A stretch of DNA of 22,191 nucleotides from CAYOZL01 sp964408435 (GTDB lineage: Bacteria; Bdellovibrionota_C; UBA2361; SZUA-149; CAYOZL01): NCBI GenBank assembly GCA_964408435.1, contig CAYOZL010000041.1, forward strand, positions 1 to 22,191, given 5' to 3'. A program made the translations under genes and the position numbers. The notes beneath the pieces are model-generated. The model worked only from the letters and a program-made list of their open reading frames with translations, was not told where the DNA came from and did no database searches. This document shows positions 6,383 to 14,464 of this stretch, piece after piece (the stretch's first letter is position 1; the number at the start of each line of letters is the position of its first letter).

Positions 6383-7114
6383 TTACCAAACTTTAAGTGG
6401 AAAAGAATCTTTTACCACCTCGTGTTCTGCTTTATTAGCAATTTCTACAAATTGCCTTGCCCAATCATCAGCTACAGATTTAACAGCTCCAAAGGTAGTA
6501 AGTTGACGAGTATCAATAATACGAACATCTCGAGTTTCTCTATCAGCATATGTTGCAATTACTTCTTTTGTTCCAGCATCTCGTAAACGTGCTTCAAATG
6601 CTATGCTTGAATCATTGGTAATTTTACCAGCAACCTTTAATGCGGGATATGGAATTACTTCTAGAGCTCCTAAAGTAGTGTTACTTGGTGTTGCTTCTAT
6701 AAGAGCCATTTCTAAAATTAGTGTATTAGTTCGCCTTGCGTAGTTAACAACCTGAAAACGCTTTTTAGGATCTTTTTTAAAAGATTCAATGATACTTCTA
6801 TGAGTATAAGTAGCAAGGTCATTTATATCATTTGATATCATTTTTATTTTCTTGTTATCATTTCTTGCCTTTAGCACCCATTCGCTTTTAAGCAAATATT
6901 GAGTATTAATTGGGGCAATAATTATTTTATCGTAATTCCTAAAGTTCACATCAGGTTTTGTCCAAGCTTTATGAAATGCAAGGGTACTTGGTTTACTAAG
7001 TCGTTCAGGATGTTTGATAAAACCAGCATTAGGAGCTGGCGTTGAGCAAGCTACTAATAAAAACAGGAGTAATAAGGATAGAATTGCTGATAGTTTAATT
7101 TTTATTTTTTTCAT
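6383..7114 (-). CDS. DUF3313 family lipoprotein
   Basis: This is a 243-residue protein. The signal peptide ends in the lipobox LVAC, giving lipidated Cys23, so it is anchored in the envelope. The conserved DUF3313 block follows: TLAFHKAWTKPDVNFRNYDK, then IIIAPINTQYL, then a domain with LILEMALIEATPSNTTLGAL and a closing DVRIIDTRQLTTFGAVKSVADDWARQF. The family has no established function; the fold recalls envelope lipoproteins that assemble with other surface factors. It is the last gene of a three-gene unit with a serine hydrolase and a small Cys-rich lipoprotein (46-bp gap from the latter) and is followed by a candidate terminator. No strong Shine-Dalgarno is visible. Confidence 0.85.
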   Translation of the reverse strand: MKKIKIKLSAILSLLLLFLLVACSTPAPNAGFIKHPERLSKPSTLAFHKAWTKPDVNFRNYDKIIIAPINTQYLLKSEWVLKARNDNKKIKMISNDINDLATYTHRSIIESFKKDPKKRFQVVNYARRTNTLILEMALIEATPSNTTLGALEVIPYPALKVAGKITNDSSIAFEARLRDAGTKEVIATYADRETRDVRIIDTRQLTTFGAVKSVADDWARQFVEIANKAEHEVVKDSFPLKVW

Positions 7115-7160
7115 AAGTTTTATCTAATCTTCAAAATCATCTAACAAATTATTGAACAAA

Positions 7161-7448
7161 CTATTTAATAAGTTGACAGCCATAACGTTTAGAAACATAG
7201 TGAGCTTTACTTGAAGAACCAAGTTTTCTAGCCATCACAGTTTTATCTTCTTGATTTATACTATAGCTACTTGTCTCAAGTACTGGTTGGCCATATTCAA
7301 GGCAGTATTTTTCATCTTGCTTTGATACAAAAATACACGAACAAACTTCTTTGGCAAAAAGAGCAGAGACAGTTGGGCTAAGACTACAACTAGTTGCAGT
7401 AAATAAAGTGAGAATAGTTAAGAAAAATATTTTATAGCTAAATTTCAT
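7161..7448 (-). CDS. Small Cys-rich exported protein, probable lipoprotein, unknown function
   Basis: This is a 95-residue protein. A signal peptide ends near TATSC, so Cys21 may be lipidated although the lipobox is not classical. The mature part has four further cysteines (36, 38, 49, 91) in KEVCSC, KYCLEYGQP and RYGCQL, which could form two disulfides in the periplasm. Its ATG overlaps the stop of the serine hydrolase gene in an ATGA, so translation is coupled and the two products probably work together. I do not recognise the family; a partner or modulator of the hydrolase is only an inference from coupling. Confidence 0.65.
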   Translation of the reverse strand: MKFSYKIFFLTILTLFTATSCSLSPTVSALFAKEVCSCIFVSKQDEKYCLEYGQPVLETSSYSINQEDKTVMARKLGSSSKAHYVSKRYGCQLIK

Positions 7449-8599
7449 TTCAAACTCGCTAAGATGAGTTTATATAAAGTATTGCGATTGATTTCACCTT
7501 CTTTATCGTAAGCTGTGCGTACTACAAGCATATTTTGTTCAGGAAAGACGGCAAGCGATTGTCCATAATGACCTAGGGCCATGTATAAACTCTTAGGGGC
7601 ATCTGGATATGGTCGCTTAAGTCCTTTTTCTTCATTACTCTTATTTAACCACCAATGAGCTCCGTAATTCTCTCGATTAGCAAAGCCTTTAAGTTTTGTT
7701 TTTGCAAATGCGGGAGTAACTGTTGTGCTATATTTTACCCAATCCTTAGGAAGTAAACGTTTCGCCTTCCAAACACCGTTTTTAAGATAAAGTAGACCTA
7801 TTTTTGCTAGGTCTCTTGGCTTCATATATAAATATGATGAGCCAACAAATGTTCCAGCTCGATCTTGTTCCCAAGTAACATCACTCATACCCAGTGGTTC
7901 AAAAAGATGCTCCCAAGGTATAGCTTCATAACGATCCTTTCCCAGTTTAGTTTTAAGCAGACTCATTAAAATGTTTGATGTACCACTTGAATAATAAAAC
8001 TGTTGGTTTGGCTTATGGATTAACTTTTGCTCTACACTATATGCTCCCATATCTTTTTCCATATAGAGCATTTCAACAACATTGCTATCAATCAATTTTC
8101 CTCTATATAGCTGAAAAAAATCAATACCGTAACCTTCCATCCAATCAAAACCAGCACTCATACGTAAAAGATGGCTAATTGTGATTTCTCTTTTCTTTTT
8201 GCTGTCTAGTTTTGGGTAATACTTATATGCATAATCTTCTCTTGAAAGAATTCCTTGATACTCTGCTATTCCATAAAGTGTATTTACAAAACTCTTTGTT
8301 GCTGACCAAAGGATATGAGGCTTGTTTTTATTAAAACCATTATAATATTTTTCAAAAACTAAGTGATTGTCTTTAATAACTAAAAAAGCATCAGTGTTGT
8401 AATCTGGTCTTTCTTTAGCATCTTCATTATTATTTTCTACGTAGCTAATAACCTTAGAAAAAGCACCTGCATCAAAAACTTCAGTATATGATTTTTGCTT
8501 CCAGTTTGGGTCTGGATATACAGACTGTGCACAAGAGCTTCCAGCACTGATAACTATTGTATGAAAAATTATGAATAACAAAAGGTGTTTTAATTTCAT
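7445..8599 (-). CDS. Exported serine hydrolase, class C beta-lactamase/PBP-like family
   Basis: This is a 384-residue protein with a signal peptide (MKLKHLLLFIIFHTIVISAG, cut near SSCAQ). It carries the penicillin-recognising fold motifs: SATK (Ser99-x-x-Lys102, nucleophile and general base) in ILWSATKSFVNTLYG, YSS (Tyr203-Ser-Ser) in QQFYYSSGTSNIL where classical enzymes have YxN, and HYG (344-346) in ALGHYGQSLAVFPEQNMLVV in place of KTG. This combination is typical of esterase or amidase-like serine hydrolases annotated as beta-lactamase family rather than true resistance enzymes. It acts in the periplasm on an unknown ester, amide or peptide. It is the first gene of the unit with the small Cys-rich protein and the DUF3313 lipoprotein. 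The ATG at 8599 directly starts the signal peptide. Confidence 0.88.
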   Translation of the reverse strand: MKLKHLLLFIIFHTIVISAGSSCAQSVYPDPNWKQKSYTEVFDAGAFSKVISYVENNNEDAKERPDYNTDAFLVIKDNHLVFEKYYNGFNKNKPHILWSATKSFVNTLYGIAEYQGILSREDYAYKYYPKLDSKKKREITISHLLRMSAGFDWMEGYGIDFFQLYRGKLIDSNVVEMLYMEKDMGAYSVEQKLIHKPNQQFYYSSGTSNILMSLLKTKLGKDRYEAIPWEHLFEPLGMSDVTWEQDRAGTFVGSSYLYMKPRDLAKIGLLYLKNGVWKAKRLLPKDWVKYSTTVTPAFAKTKLKGFANRENYGAHWWLNKSNEEKGLKRPYPDAPKSLYMALGHYGQSLAVFPEQNMLVVRTAYDKEGEINRNTLYKLILASLK

Positions 8600-8736
8600 C
8601 TCAGCCCATTTACTTATATATTGACTAGCTTAAAAATTAAATTTTTACTAGGCCATAGTCTAGAAAAAAAGGAAGCTACTTAAATAGTATTGAAGAAATA
8701 GTGTGCAGTTTGTTAAAATAATTATATATTCTATTT
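8600..8736. other. Divergent promoter region
   Basis: This 137-bp region lies between the serine hydrolase operon (leftwards) and the exported peroxiredoxin-like gene (rightwards), and it must contain both promoters. It is AT-rich with several TATA-like hexamers, but I cannot single out a convincing promoter pair, and no long palindrome is present. Confidence 0.35.
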
Positions 8737-9453
8737 ATGAATTATATAAAGCTTATACTCGTCTTTATCTCATTACTTATAATATCAAAGGATCAAATAG
8801 CTATGGCAGATACTCTAAAAGAAAAACTTCAAGAACAAGCAAATAAACCCGGCGCTAGTGCTGAGCAAAAAGTTATAATGTTAAAAGCTATAGATGATTT
8901 ATCTAAAAGTGATACTGGCTCTAAAACTCCTAAGCTTGGAGATGTTTTACCTGATGGAGAATTTATTAATGCAGAAGGTTCTAAAACTAGTCTTTATGAA
9001 ATAATTAAAGGCAAAAAAGCTATTGTTACATTTTATAGAGGAGCGTGGTGTCCTTACTGTAATATACAGCTTAATGAATTAAATTCAGTTCTAGATAAGA
9101 TTAAAGCTGAAGGTGCAGTTTTAGTAGCAATCTCACCTGAACTTGCTGATAATCAATTAAGTATTAAGCAAAAACAAGATTTAAAATTTAGTGTCTTAAG
9201 TGATAAAGATGCTAAGTATCAAAAAGAGCTAGATTTACTTTTTGATGTAGATGGAGAATTAAAGAGCGTTTATCAAGCTTTTGGGATTGATTTAGAAAAA
9301 TCTAATGGTGGTGCAACGGGATGGCAATTACCACTTGCAGTAAGCTTTGTTCTTGATTCTAATTCAAAAATTACTTACCGCTTTTTAGAAGCTGATTATA
9401 AAAAAAGAGCTGAGCCTGAAGTTTTAATTAGTGAATTGAAAAAGATTAAATAA
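8737..9453 (+). CDS. Exported peroxiredoxin-like protein (AhpC/TSA superfamily, CPYC type)
   Basis: This is a 238-residue protein with an N-terminal signal peptide (cut near IAMA-DTLKE), so it is likely periplasmic. The core has AIVTFYRGAWCPYCNIQLNE with Cys105 and Cys108, VLVAISPELADNQLSIKQKQ, and the strand VSFVLDSNSKITYRFLEADY near the end. These are the same motifs, in the same order, as in the cytoplasmic protein at 5430-6086, so the two are paralogues. A role in peroxide or thiol stress defence of the envelope is inferred. No Shine-Dalgarno is seen before the ATG; the region is TA-rich and a leaderless or weakly initiated message is possible. It converges on the LCAT-like gene, with a hairpin between them. 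Confidence 0.82.
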   Translation: MNYIKLILVFISLLIISKDQIAMADTLKEKLQEQANKPGASAEQKVIMLKAIDDLSKSDTGSKTPKLGDVLPDGEFINAEGSKTSLYEIIKGKKAIVTFYRGAWCPYCNIQLNELNSVLDKIKAEGAVLVAISPELADNQLSIKQKQDLKFSVLSDKDAKYQKELDLLFDVDGELKSVYQAFGIDLEKSNGGATGWQLPLAVSFVLDSNSKITYRFLEADYKKRAEPEVLISELKKIK

Positions 9454-9454
9454 A

Positions 9455-9476
9455 GGACAAGTTTTTTGCTTTGTCC
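9455..9476. terminator. Bidirectional intrinsic terminator between convergent genes
   Basis: GGACAA (9455-9460) pairs with TTGTCC (9471-9476) around a T-rich loop, in the 40-bp gap between two convergent genes. On the minus strand the stem is followed directly by TTTATTT, a good U-tract for ending the LCAT-like transcript. On the plus strand T-richness comes only at 9486-9490. Confidence 0.55.
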
Positions 9477-9493
9477 CCTATTACCTTTTTGCT

Positions 9494-10960
9494 TTAGTTG
9501 ATTTGCTGTGAGGATTTCTCACTAAAGGCTACATGCGAATTCTTCTGTAGTAGTATATATAATAAATTGTCTACAAATATTGGATCTTTGGTTAATCCGA
9601 TGTGGTCAGAAAATATAAAAGTAACACCAGACCAGTCAATTGGGGTCTTTATTCTAATCTCTGGGCTAACTCCTAAGCCTTCATCCATTAATGAGCTACT
9701 CCTTGATACAAGGCCGTCTCCGTGAGTTTTACCTGAGGTGTGAACTCTTCCATTATTGGGATCTACTTCTAGGTATTTAGCTGTATTAAAAGCATCTCCA
9801 GCAAAGAGGTATAGGGCAAGGCCTTCAGGTCTTTTTGCAGGAGCATCAAGAGAGTTGTAGAATCTTTTTGTTCTTTTTAGAATTTTTTCTATATGATCTT
9901 TAGCGATGCTTCTTCTTGAATCGATATTTCTTACATTAGGAAGTAATGTTTGTAAGACCTTATCTTGTTTGGGATCTAAAAGACCCCAGTTATTCTTCTC
10001 CCAAGTTTTTATGTCGTATAAATCTAGAACTTGATCAGTGTCATCTTTATAGCGAACTATTTTATGTCTAGTGCGAGGGATTATTTGATAAAGGCCTGGC
10101 ATTGTACCTAATAGGCCTGATGGATAATTAGGTAAAAAATAAGAGTAAGAAACACCATCAACTAAAACTTTAAATCCTTTTACTGCCCCTGCACTAGGAG
10201 TTCCTATTAGAATAGCTTTTTCTATATGTTTAGTGCCTTCCCAAGTAACTTCAGGTTTACTTCCATCAGTTGGTAAATCTTTATCACCATATCTAAGGTA
10301 GTATCTAGTAATAAGACCACCCATTGAGTGTGCTACGATATCAAACTTAACATCATAATCTTTTACGCCGTATCTTCTTTCATATTCTTTTTGAATGTAT
10401 TTTCTTTTTTCAATAATGAATTCATGTAAATGTTTAGCATTCTCTACATTGTCTCTTCTCCAGTCATAAGGAAATTGGAAACATGTAAAGTGGTCTTCTC
10501 CATAATTAACTGCACCTGATTTACCCATGCTTTCATCTCTGTATCCCCCTACCCCTAGAGATCCTAGTATGTTCATATAAGCGTCAAATTGAAATGGTAG
10601 ACCAAATAATGAAACCTTAACGGAGTCTAATACGCCAGATGGATAGATGTTGTCTTTAAGATCTTTTAGTGGAACATCTTTTTTCATAGGCAAAGAAATT
10701 AAGCGAAGATCTTTTTTATTTTTAGGGTTTGCGTAATTACCTGAGTAGGCTCCCCATATAATCTTATCAGTTTCTTTGTCTTTTAAATGTGTTCCTAAAA
10801 CACCAGGAATCACAATTACTGGGTTTCTATAAAGATCGCTCTTCATTGCTGGGCTGTCATATATCCTACCTAAGTTAGCAGTAGGAGTGCGGCTACAAGA
10901 AAAGCAAAAACATAGTGCGCTAAGTATGACAATGATTTTAAAAGTAAGTTTTATTTTCAT
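9494..10960 (-). CDS. LCAT-family lipoprotein acyltransferase/lipase, copy 1
   Basis: This is a 488-residue protein. The signal peptide has Cys22 in FSCS as the likely lipidated residue. Family motifs in order are NPVIVIPGVLGTHL (46-59, oxyanion region), IWGAYSG, FQFPYDWRRD (161-170), DIVAHSMGGLITRYYLRYGD with nucleophile Ser212, ILIGTPSAGAVKG, KTHGDGLVSR with Asp415, and FIFSDHIGL with His453. The Ser/Asp/His set and PYDWR place it in the lecithin:cholesterol acyltransferase-like group of alpha/beta hydrolases, which deacylate or transacylate lipids. Envelope anchoring suggests action on phospholipids or surface lipids. A tandem paralogue lies 117 bp upstream. The terminal extension after ILLQ is longer than in the other copy. 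Downstream is a hairpin terminator. Confidence 0.88.
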   Translation of the reverse strand: MKIKLTFKIIVILSALCFCFSCSRTPTANLGRIYDSPAMKSDLYRNPVIVIPGVLGTHLKDKETDKIIWGAYSGNYANPKNKKDLRLISLPMKKDVPLKDLKDNIYPSGVLDSVKVSLFGLPFQFDAYMNILGSLGVGGYRDESMGKSGAVNYGEDHFTCFQFPYDWRRDNVENAKHLHEFIIEKRKYIQKEYERRYGVKDYDVKFDIVAHSMGGLITRYYLRYGDKDLPTDGSKPEVTWEGTKHIEKAILIGTPSAGAVKGFKVLVDGVSYSYFLPNYPSGLLGTMPGLYQIIPRTRHKIVRYKDDTDQVLDLYDIKTWEKNNWGLLDPKQDKVLQTLLPNVRNIDSRRSIAKDHIEKILKRTKRFYNSLDAPAKRPEGLALYLFAGDAFNTAKYLEVDPNNGRVHTSGKTHGDGLVSRSSSLMDEGLGVSPEIRIKTPIDWSGVTFIFSDHIGLTKDPIFVDNLLYILLQKNSHVAFSEKSSQQIN

Positions 10961-11077
10961 AATATTATTTTAACTTTAGTTCTTTAATAGTTCTTCTCCT
11001 ATCCTTGGTCAAAAGGCAATAACTTTATTGAGACTATGCTCTAGTTTAAATAGCAAACTAAACTATTACTTCTTCTG

Positions 11078-12523
11078 CTATTTTTGTAAAAGCAAAAGGT
11101 ATAAAATATTATCTACGAAAATAGGATCATGAGTTATACCGATGTGGTCTGAAAATATAAAAGTAACTCCTGACCAATCTATTGGAGTCTCTATTTTAAT
11201 CTTTTTACTATTTCCTAATGTTTCATCCATTAAAGCGCTATTTCTTGATACTATGCCGTCTCCGTGCGTGCTACCATAAGTCTTAATTCTACCATTACTT
11301 GAATCTAGTTCAACAAACTCATCTGTCATAGAGGCATCTCCAGCATAAAGATATAAACCAAGATTTTCTGGTCTTTTAACAGCAGTGTCAATTGATTGAT
11401 GAAATCTTTTAGCTCTTTTAAGTATCTTTTTTAAATGGTCTCGAGCAATTTTTTTTCGTGTTATTTTATTTGGGACATTAGGAAGTAGTCTTTGTAAGAC
11501 TTTGTCTTGTTTTGTATTCAATAATCCCCAATTAAATTTCTCCCATATATTAACATTGTATATATCTACTTCAGTTTCTTTTTTGTTCTTATTCTCTTTG
11601 TTATCCTTTTTTTTGTATCTTACAATTTGATGCCTTGTACGAGGCATTAATTGGTATAAGCCTGGCATTGTGCCAAGTAAAGCTGACTCGTAGCTTGGTA
11701 AAAGTTTAGAATAAGAAACGCCGTTTACCAAGAATGTAAAACCTTTTACTATTCCTGCATTAGGGGTTCCGATCAAAACTGCTTTGTCTACATACCTAGC
11801 TCCTTCCCAAGTTACTTTAGGCATACTTCCATCTGCAGGAAGGTCCTTGTCTCCGTATCTTAAGAAGTATCTAGTAAGTAAGCCACCCATAGAATGGGCA
11901 ACTATATCAAATTTAATATCATAATTTTTAATACCAAATCTTTTTTCATATTGCTTTTGAAGGTATGTTTTTTTCTCTTTAATAAATTTATGTAATAGCC
12001 TAGCATTTTCAATATTGTCTCTTCTCCAATCGTATGGAAATTGAAAGCAGGTAAAGTGCTCATTGTCATAATTTATTGCACCTGAATTACCTAGTGATTC
12101 ATCTCTGTAACCCCCTACTCCAAGAGTTTTTAATATATTTGCATATGCTTTAAACTCAATTGGTAAGCCTAGTAATGAGAACTTGAAACTGTCAAGAACA
12201 CCTGAAGGATAGATGTTATCTTTAAGATCTTTTAATAAGTAGTTTTCTTTCATCGGTAATGCAATCAAGCGAAGATCTTCATCACTTCTAGGGTTTGCAT
12301 ATTTGCCTGAATAGGCACCCCAAATTGTTTTACCACTTTTTTTATCTTTTAGATGGGAGCCTAGAACCCCTGGGATTACTATCACTGGGTTTCTGTATAA
12401 ATCACTTTGTTTAGTAGCTTTATTATATATATTACCAAGGTTTGAGGAGCTAAACGTGCTACAAGAAGCCAAAGCTAGTAACAAAACTATTTTATAAATA
12501 AATTTAGTATTTACTTTAATCAT
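11078..12523 (-). CDS. LCAT-family lipoprotein acyltransferase/lipase, copy 2
   Basis: This is a 481-residue lipoprotein with a classical lipobox LASC (Cys21). It aligns with the downstream copy over its whole length, by eye with well over half of residues identical. Motifs are NPVIVIPGVLGSHL, FQFPYDWRRD, DIVAHSMGGLLTRYFLRYGD with Ser211, STHGDGIVSR with Asp422, and FIFSDHIGI with His460, so the full triad is kept. A Lys/Asn/Glu-rich insertion (about 303-319, KKKDNKENKNKKETE) is absent from copy 1 and may be a surface loop. Both copies appear functional, so the pair is a tandem duplication with divergence rather than decay. They may share one transcript, as the 117-bp gap shows no clear terminator. 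No strong Shine-Dalgarno precedes the ATG. Confidence 0.88.
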   Translation of the reverse strand: MIKVNTKFIYKIVLLLALASCSTFSSSNLGNIYNKATKQSDLYRNPVIVIPGVLGSHLKDKKSGKTIWGAYSGKYANPRSDEDLRLIALPMKENYLLKDLKDNIYPSGVLDSFKFSLLGLPIEFKAYANILKTLGVGGYRDESLGNSGAINYDNEHFTCFQFPYDWRRDNIENARLLHKFIKEKKTYLQKQYEKRFGIKNYDIKFDIVAHSMGGLLTRYFLRYGDKDLPADGSMPKVTWEGARYVDKAVLIGTPNAGIVKGFTFLVNGVSYSKLLPSYESALLGTMPGLYQLMPRTRHQIVRYKKKDNKENKNKKETEVDIYNVNIWEKFNWGLLNTKQDKVLQRLLPNVPNKITRKKIARDHLKKILKRAKRFHQSIDTAVKRPENLGLYLYAGDASMTDEFVELDSSNGRIKTYGSTHGDGIVSRNSALMDETLGNSKKIKIETPIDWSGVTFIFSDHIGITHDPIFVDNILYLLLLQK

Positions 12524-12744
12524 AATAATATTTGATCTTAATTATTGTGGATTACACTCTTATTCATTTTATATCAAGATTAGCATACTCTTAAATACAG
12601 CTCATATAAAATATTGCATTATGGCAAATAGTTAAAACTATTATGATTTTATACTAAATAACAATTAGTTTAGTTGTCCTAAATAGTTTAAATGTTTAAA
12701 AGTGTAATTGAGACATTTGTTTATATAATATATCATTTATTTCT
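12524..12744. other. Divergent promoter region with a 16-bp palindrome
   Basis: This 221-bp, very AT-rich region lies between the LCAT-like pair (leftwards) and the alpha/beta hydrolase (rightwards). It contains the perfect palindrome AATAGTTAAAACTATT at 12627-12642, which could be an operator serving either side. A TATAAT at 12724-12729 sits 15 bp before the ATG at 12745, but no -35 match is found at a suitable distance. Promoter assignment stays open. Confidence 0.35.
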
Positions 12745-13497
12745 ATGGATTTTAATTTTATAAATATTAAAGGTCAAAAACTTTCAGGAGTTTTAGAGCT
12801 ACCAAAAAATGAAGTAAAGGCATATGCCTTATTTGCTCATTGCTTTACATGCACTAAAGATATCATTGCTACTAGTGTTATCTCTAAATCATTGATGGAT
12901 AAAGGCATAGGGGTTTTAAGATTCGATTTTACTGGTCTTGGTGCTTCTCAAGGAGATTTTTCTGAAACAAATTTTTCTTCTAATGTTCAAGATTTATTAG
13001 ATGCTTGTTTAGAGTTGGAGAAAAAATTTGCTCATCCTAAAATATTAATTGGTCATAGCTTAGGTGGCACAGCAGTTTTAAAAGCAGCAAGTAAATTAGA
13101 CAAGGTAAAAGCAGTTATTACTATTGGTTCCCCAAGTAACACTAAGCATGTTTCACATCTTTTTAAAGGAGATTTAGAAAAAATAAAAAAAGAAGGAAAA
13201 GCAGACGTAAACTTAGCTGGTAGAAGTTTTACAATAAAAAAACAATTTTTAGAAGATATTAACTCAGTAGAAATTCTACCTGAGATAGCCAGTCTTAAAA
13301 AAGCTCTTTTAATAATGCATTCACCAGTTGATAAAACAGTTTCTATTGAGCACGCATCTAAAATATTTATGTCTGCAAAGCATCCAAAAAGTTTTATTAG
13401 TTTAAATGATGCAGATCACTTATTACTTGATAGAGAAGATGCACGATATGTTGCTGAAATTATCTCAGCTTGGACAATGGAATATCTTAGAGATTAG
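12745..13497 (+). CDS. Cytoplasmic alpha/beta hydrolase
   Basis: This is a 250-residue protein without a signal peptide. The fold is marked by KAYALFAHCFTCTKDI (25-40, oxyanion loop), VLRFDFTGLGASQGDF, GHSLGG with nucleophile Ser105, LIMHSPVDKTVSIEHA with Asp196, and LNDADHLLLD with His225. The complete triad and the HCFTCTKD oxyanion motif match the hydrolase group often fused to, or found next to, an OsmC-like domain. No OsmC domain follows here. The substrate is unknown, probably a small ester. The start is the first ATG, with no obvious Shine-Dalgarno. It is followed after 28 bp by a secreted protein gene on the same strand, so co-transcription is likely. Confidence 0.85.
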   Translation: MDFNFINIKGQKLSGVLELPKNEVKAYALFAHCFTCTKDIIATSVISKSLMDKGIGVLRFDFTGLGASQGDFSETNFSSNVQDLLDACLELEKKFAHPKILIGHSLGGTAVLKAASKLDKVKAVITIGSPSNTKHVSHLFKGDLEKIKKEGKADVNLAGRSFTIKKQFLEDINSVEILPEIASLKKALLIMHSPVDKTVSIEHASKIFMSAKHPKSFISLNDADHLLLDREDARYVAEIISAWTMEYLRD

Positions 13498-13525
13498 TAG
13501 ACTATAGATAATTTATACTAGGAAT

Positions 13526-14464
13526 ATGAAATATCAAAAAACATTTATAATTATTCTATTTTTATTATTAAATAGTTCTTTTTCATATGCCTTAGATTCC
13601 AAAAATGAAATAAAGCAAAAATTTAATGACTACTGGTATAGTTCAAAAGCAGAGATAAGCTCATATGACTTAAGTCAGGCTAGATATGGCAAGAACTACA
13701 AGGGTCATTCTGTTCTTGTCTTCGTTACAGAATCTTTTTTACCTCTAAAACAAGTAAAAGCTGATAGTAATAATAAAAATAATATTCCAATACTAAAACT
13801 TAATGAAGTTAAAAAATTTAATACTGGTATTTATCCTTATTCTCTAATGACTAGTGTTTTTTCCCCTATTACTAAAATTGAGAAGACAAAAATAAACCAT
13901 CCACTTAAAATAAGTTTTTCTATGCAAGAATGGTGTGGAAACACTTATATGCAATTAAACAATAAAGAAGTCTTTAATATTAAATCTTATTCTTACTTTG
14001 AGAAAAGTGGAGATAAGAATATAGAGTTAGAAAAAAATATTTTAGAAAATGAAATCTGGACTTTGATTAGATTAGATCCTGCTAATTTGCCCTTAGGAAA
14101 TATTAATATCATTCCTTCATTCGAATATTTAACTCAAACAAAAAAAGAAATAAAAGCTTATAAGGCAAATGCATTCTTAATTTATATTGATAGCTTAGAT
14201 GGAAAATCAAATTTAAGATCTTATAAAATTACCTATCCAGAGTTAAAACGCTCTATTACTATTAATTTTTCAGATAATTTCCCATATATTATAAATAGTT
14301 GGGAGGAAGCTATTTATAGTTCAATTAATGAAGAAGGAATTACAGAACAAAAAAATATTACACAGAAAACTAACGCAAAAATTATAAAAACTATTAAAAC
14401 AGATTACTGGAATAAGAACAGACCTGTTGATGATAAAATGCGAACTTATCTTGGAATTAATTAA
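13526..14464 (+). CDS. Exported conserved protein of unknown function
   Basis: This is a 312-residue protein with a clear signal peptide ending SFSYA (cut before LDSKN). The mature protein is soluble-looking and rich in beta strands, with memorable blocks YDLSQARYGKNYKGHSVLVF, TGIYPYSLMTSVFSP, SMQEWCGNTYMQLNN, TLIRLDPANLPLGNINIIPS and YPELKRSITINF. I recall close relatives, mainly in Bacteroidetes, that databases label septum formation inhibitor Maf; nothing here resembles the real Maf pyrophosphatase, and an exported Maf would make no sense. So the family is real but its function is unknown. The WCG motif has one conserved-looking Cys. The stop overlaps the start region of the next gene, suggesting coupled translation. 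Confidence 0.7.
   Translation: MKYQKTFIIILFLLLNSSFSYALDSKNEIKQKFNDYWYSSKAEISSYDLSQARYGKNYKGHSVLVFVTESFLPLKQVKADSNNKNNIPILKLNEVKKFNTGIYPYSLMTSVFSPITKIEKTKINHPLKISFSMQEWCGNTYMQLNNKEVFNIKSYSYFEKSGDKNIELEKNILENEIWTLIRLDPANLPLGNINIIPSFEYLTQTKKEIKAYKANAFLIYIDSLDGKSNLRSYKITYPELKRSITINFSDNFPYIINSWEEAIYSSINEEGITEQKNITQKTNAKIIKTIKTDYWNKNRPVDDKMRTYLGIN

Noticed and set aside
7975..8178. Plus-strand ORF of 67 codons
   Set aside because: It is antisense to the serine hydrolase gene, which has clear catalytic motifs across this stretch.
7445..8599. Antibiotic-resistance beta-lactamase
   Set aside because: The motifs are SATK, YSS and HYG, typical of esterase/amidase-like serine hydrolases rather than AmpC (YxN and KTG). 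No AmpR-like regulator is adjacent.
9498..9725. Plus-strand ORF of 75 codons
   Set aside because: It is antisense to the catalytic C-terminus of the LCAT-like gene.
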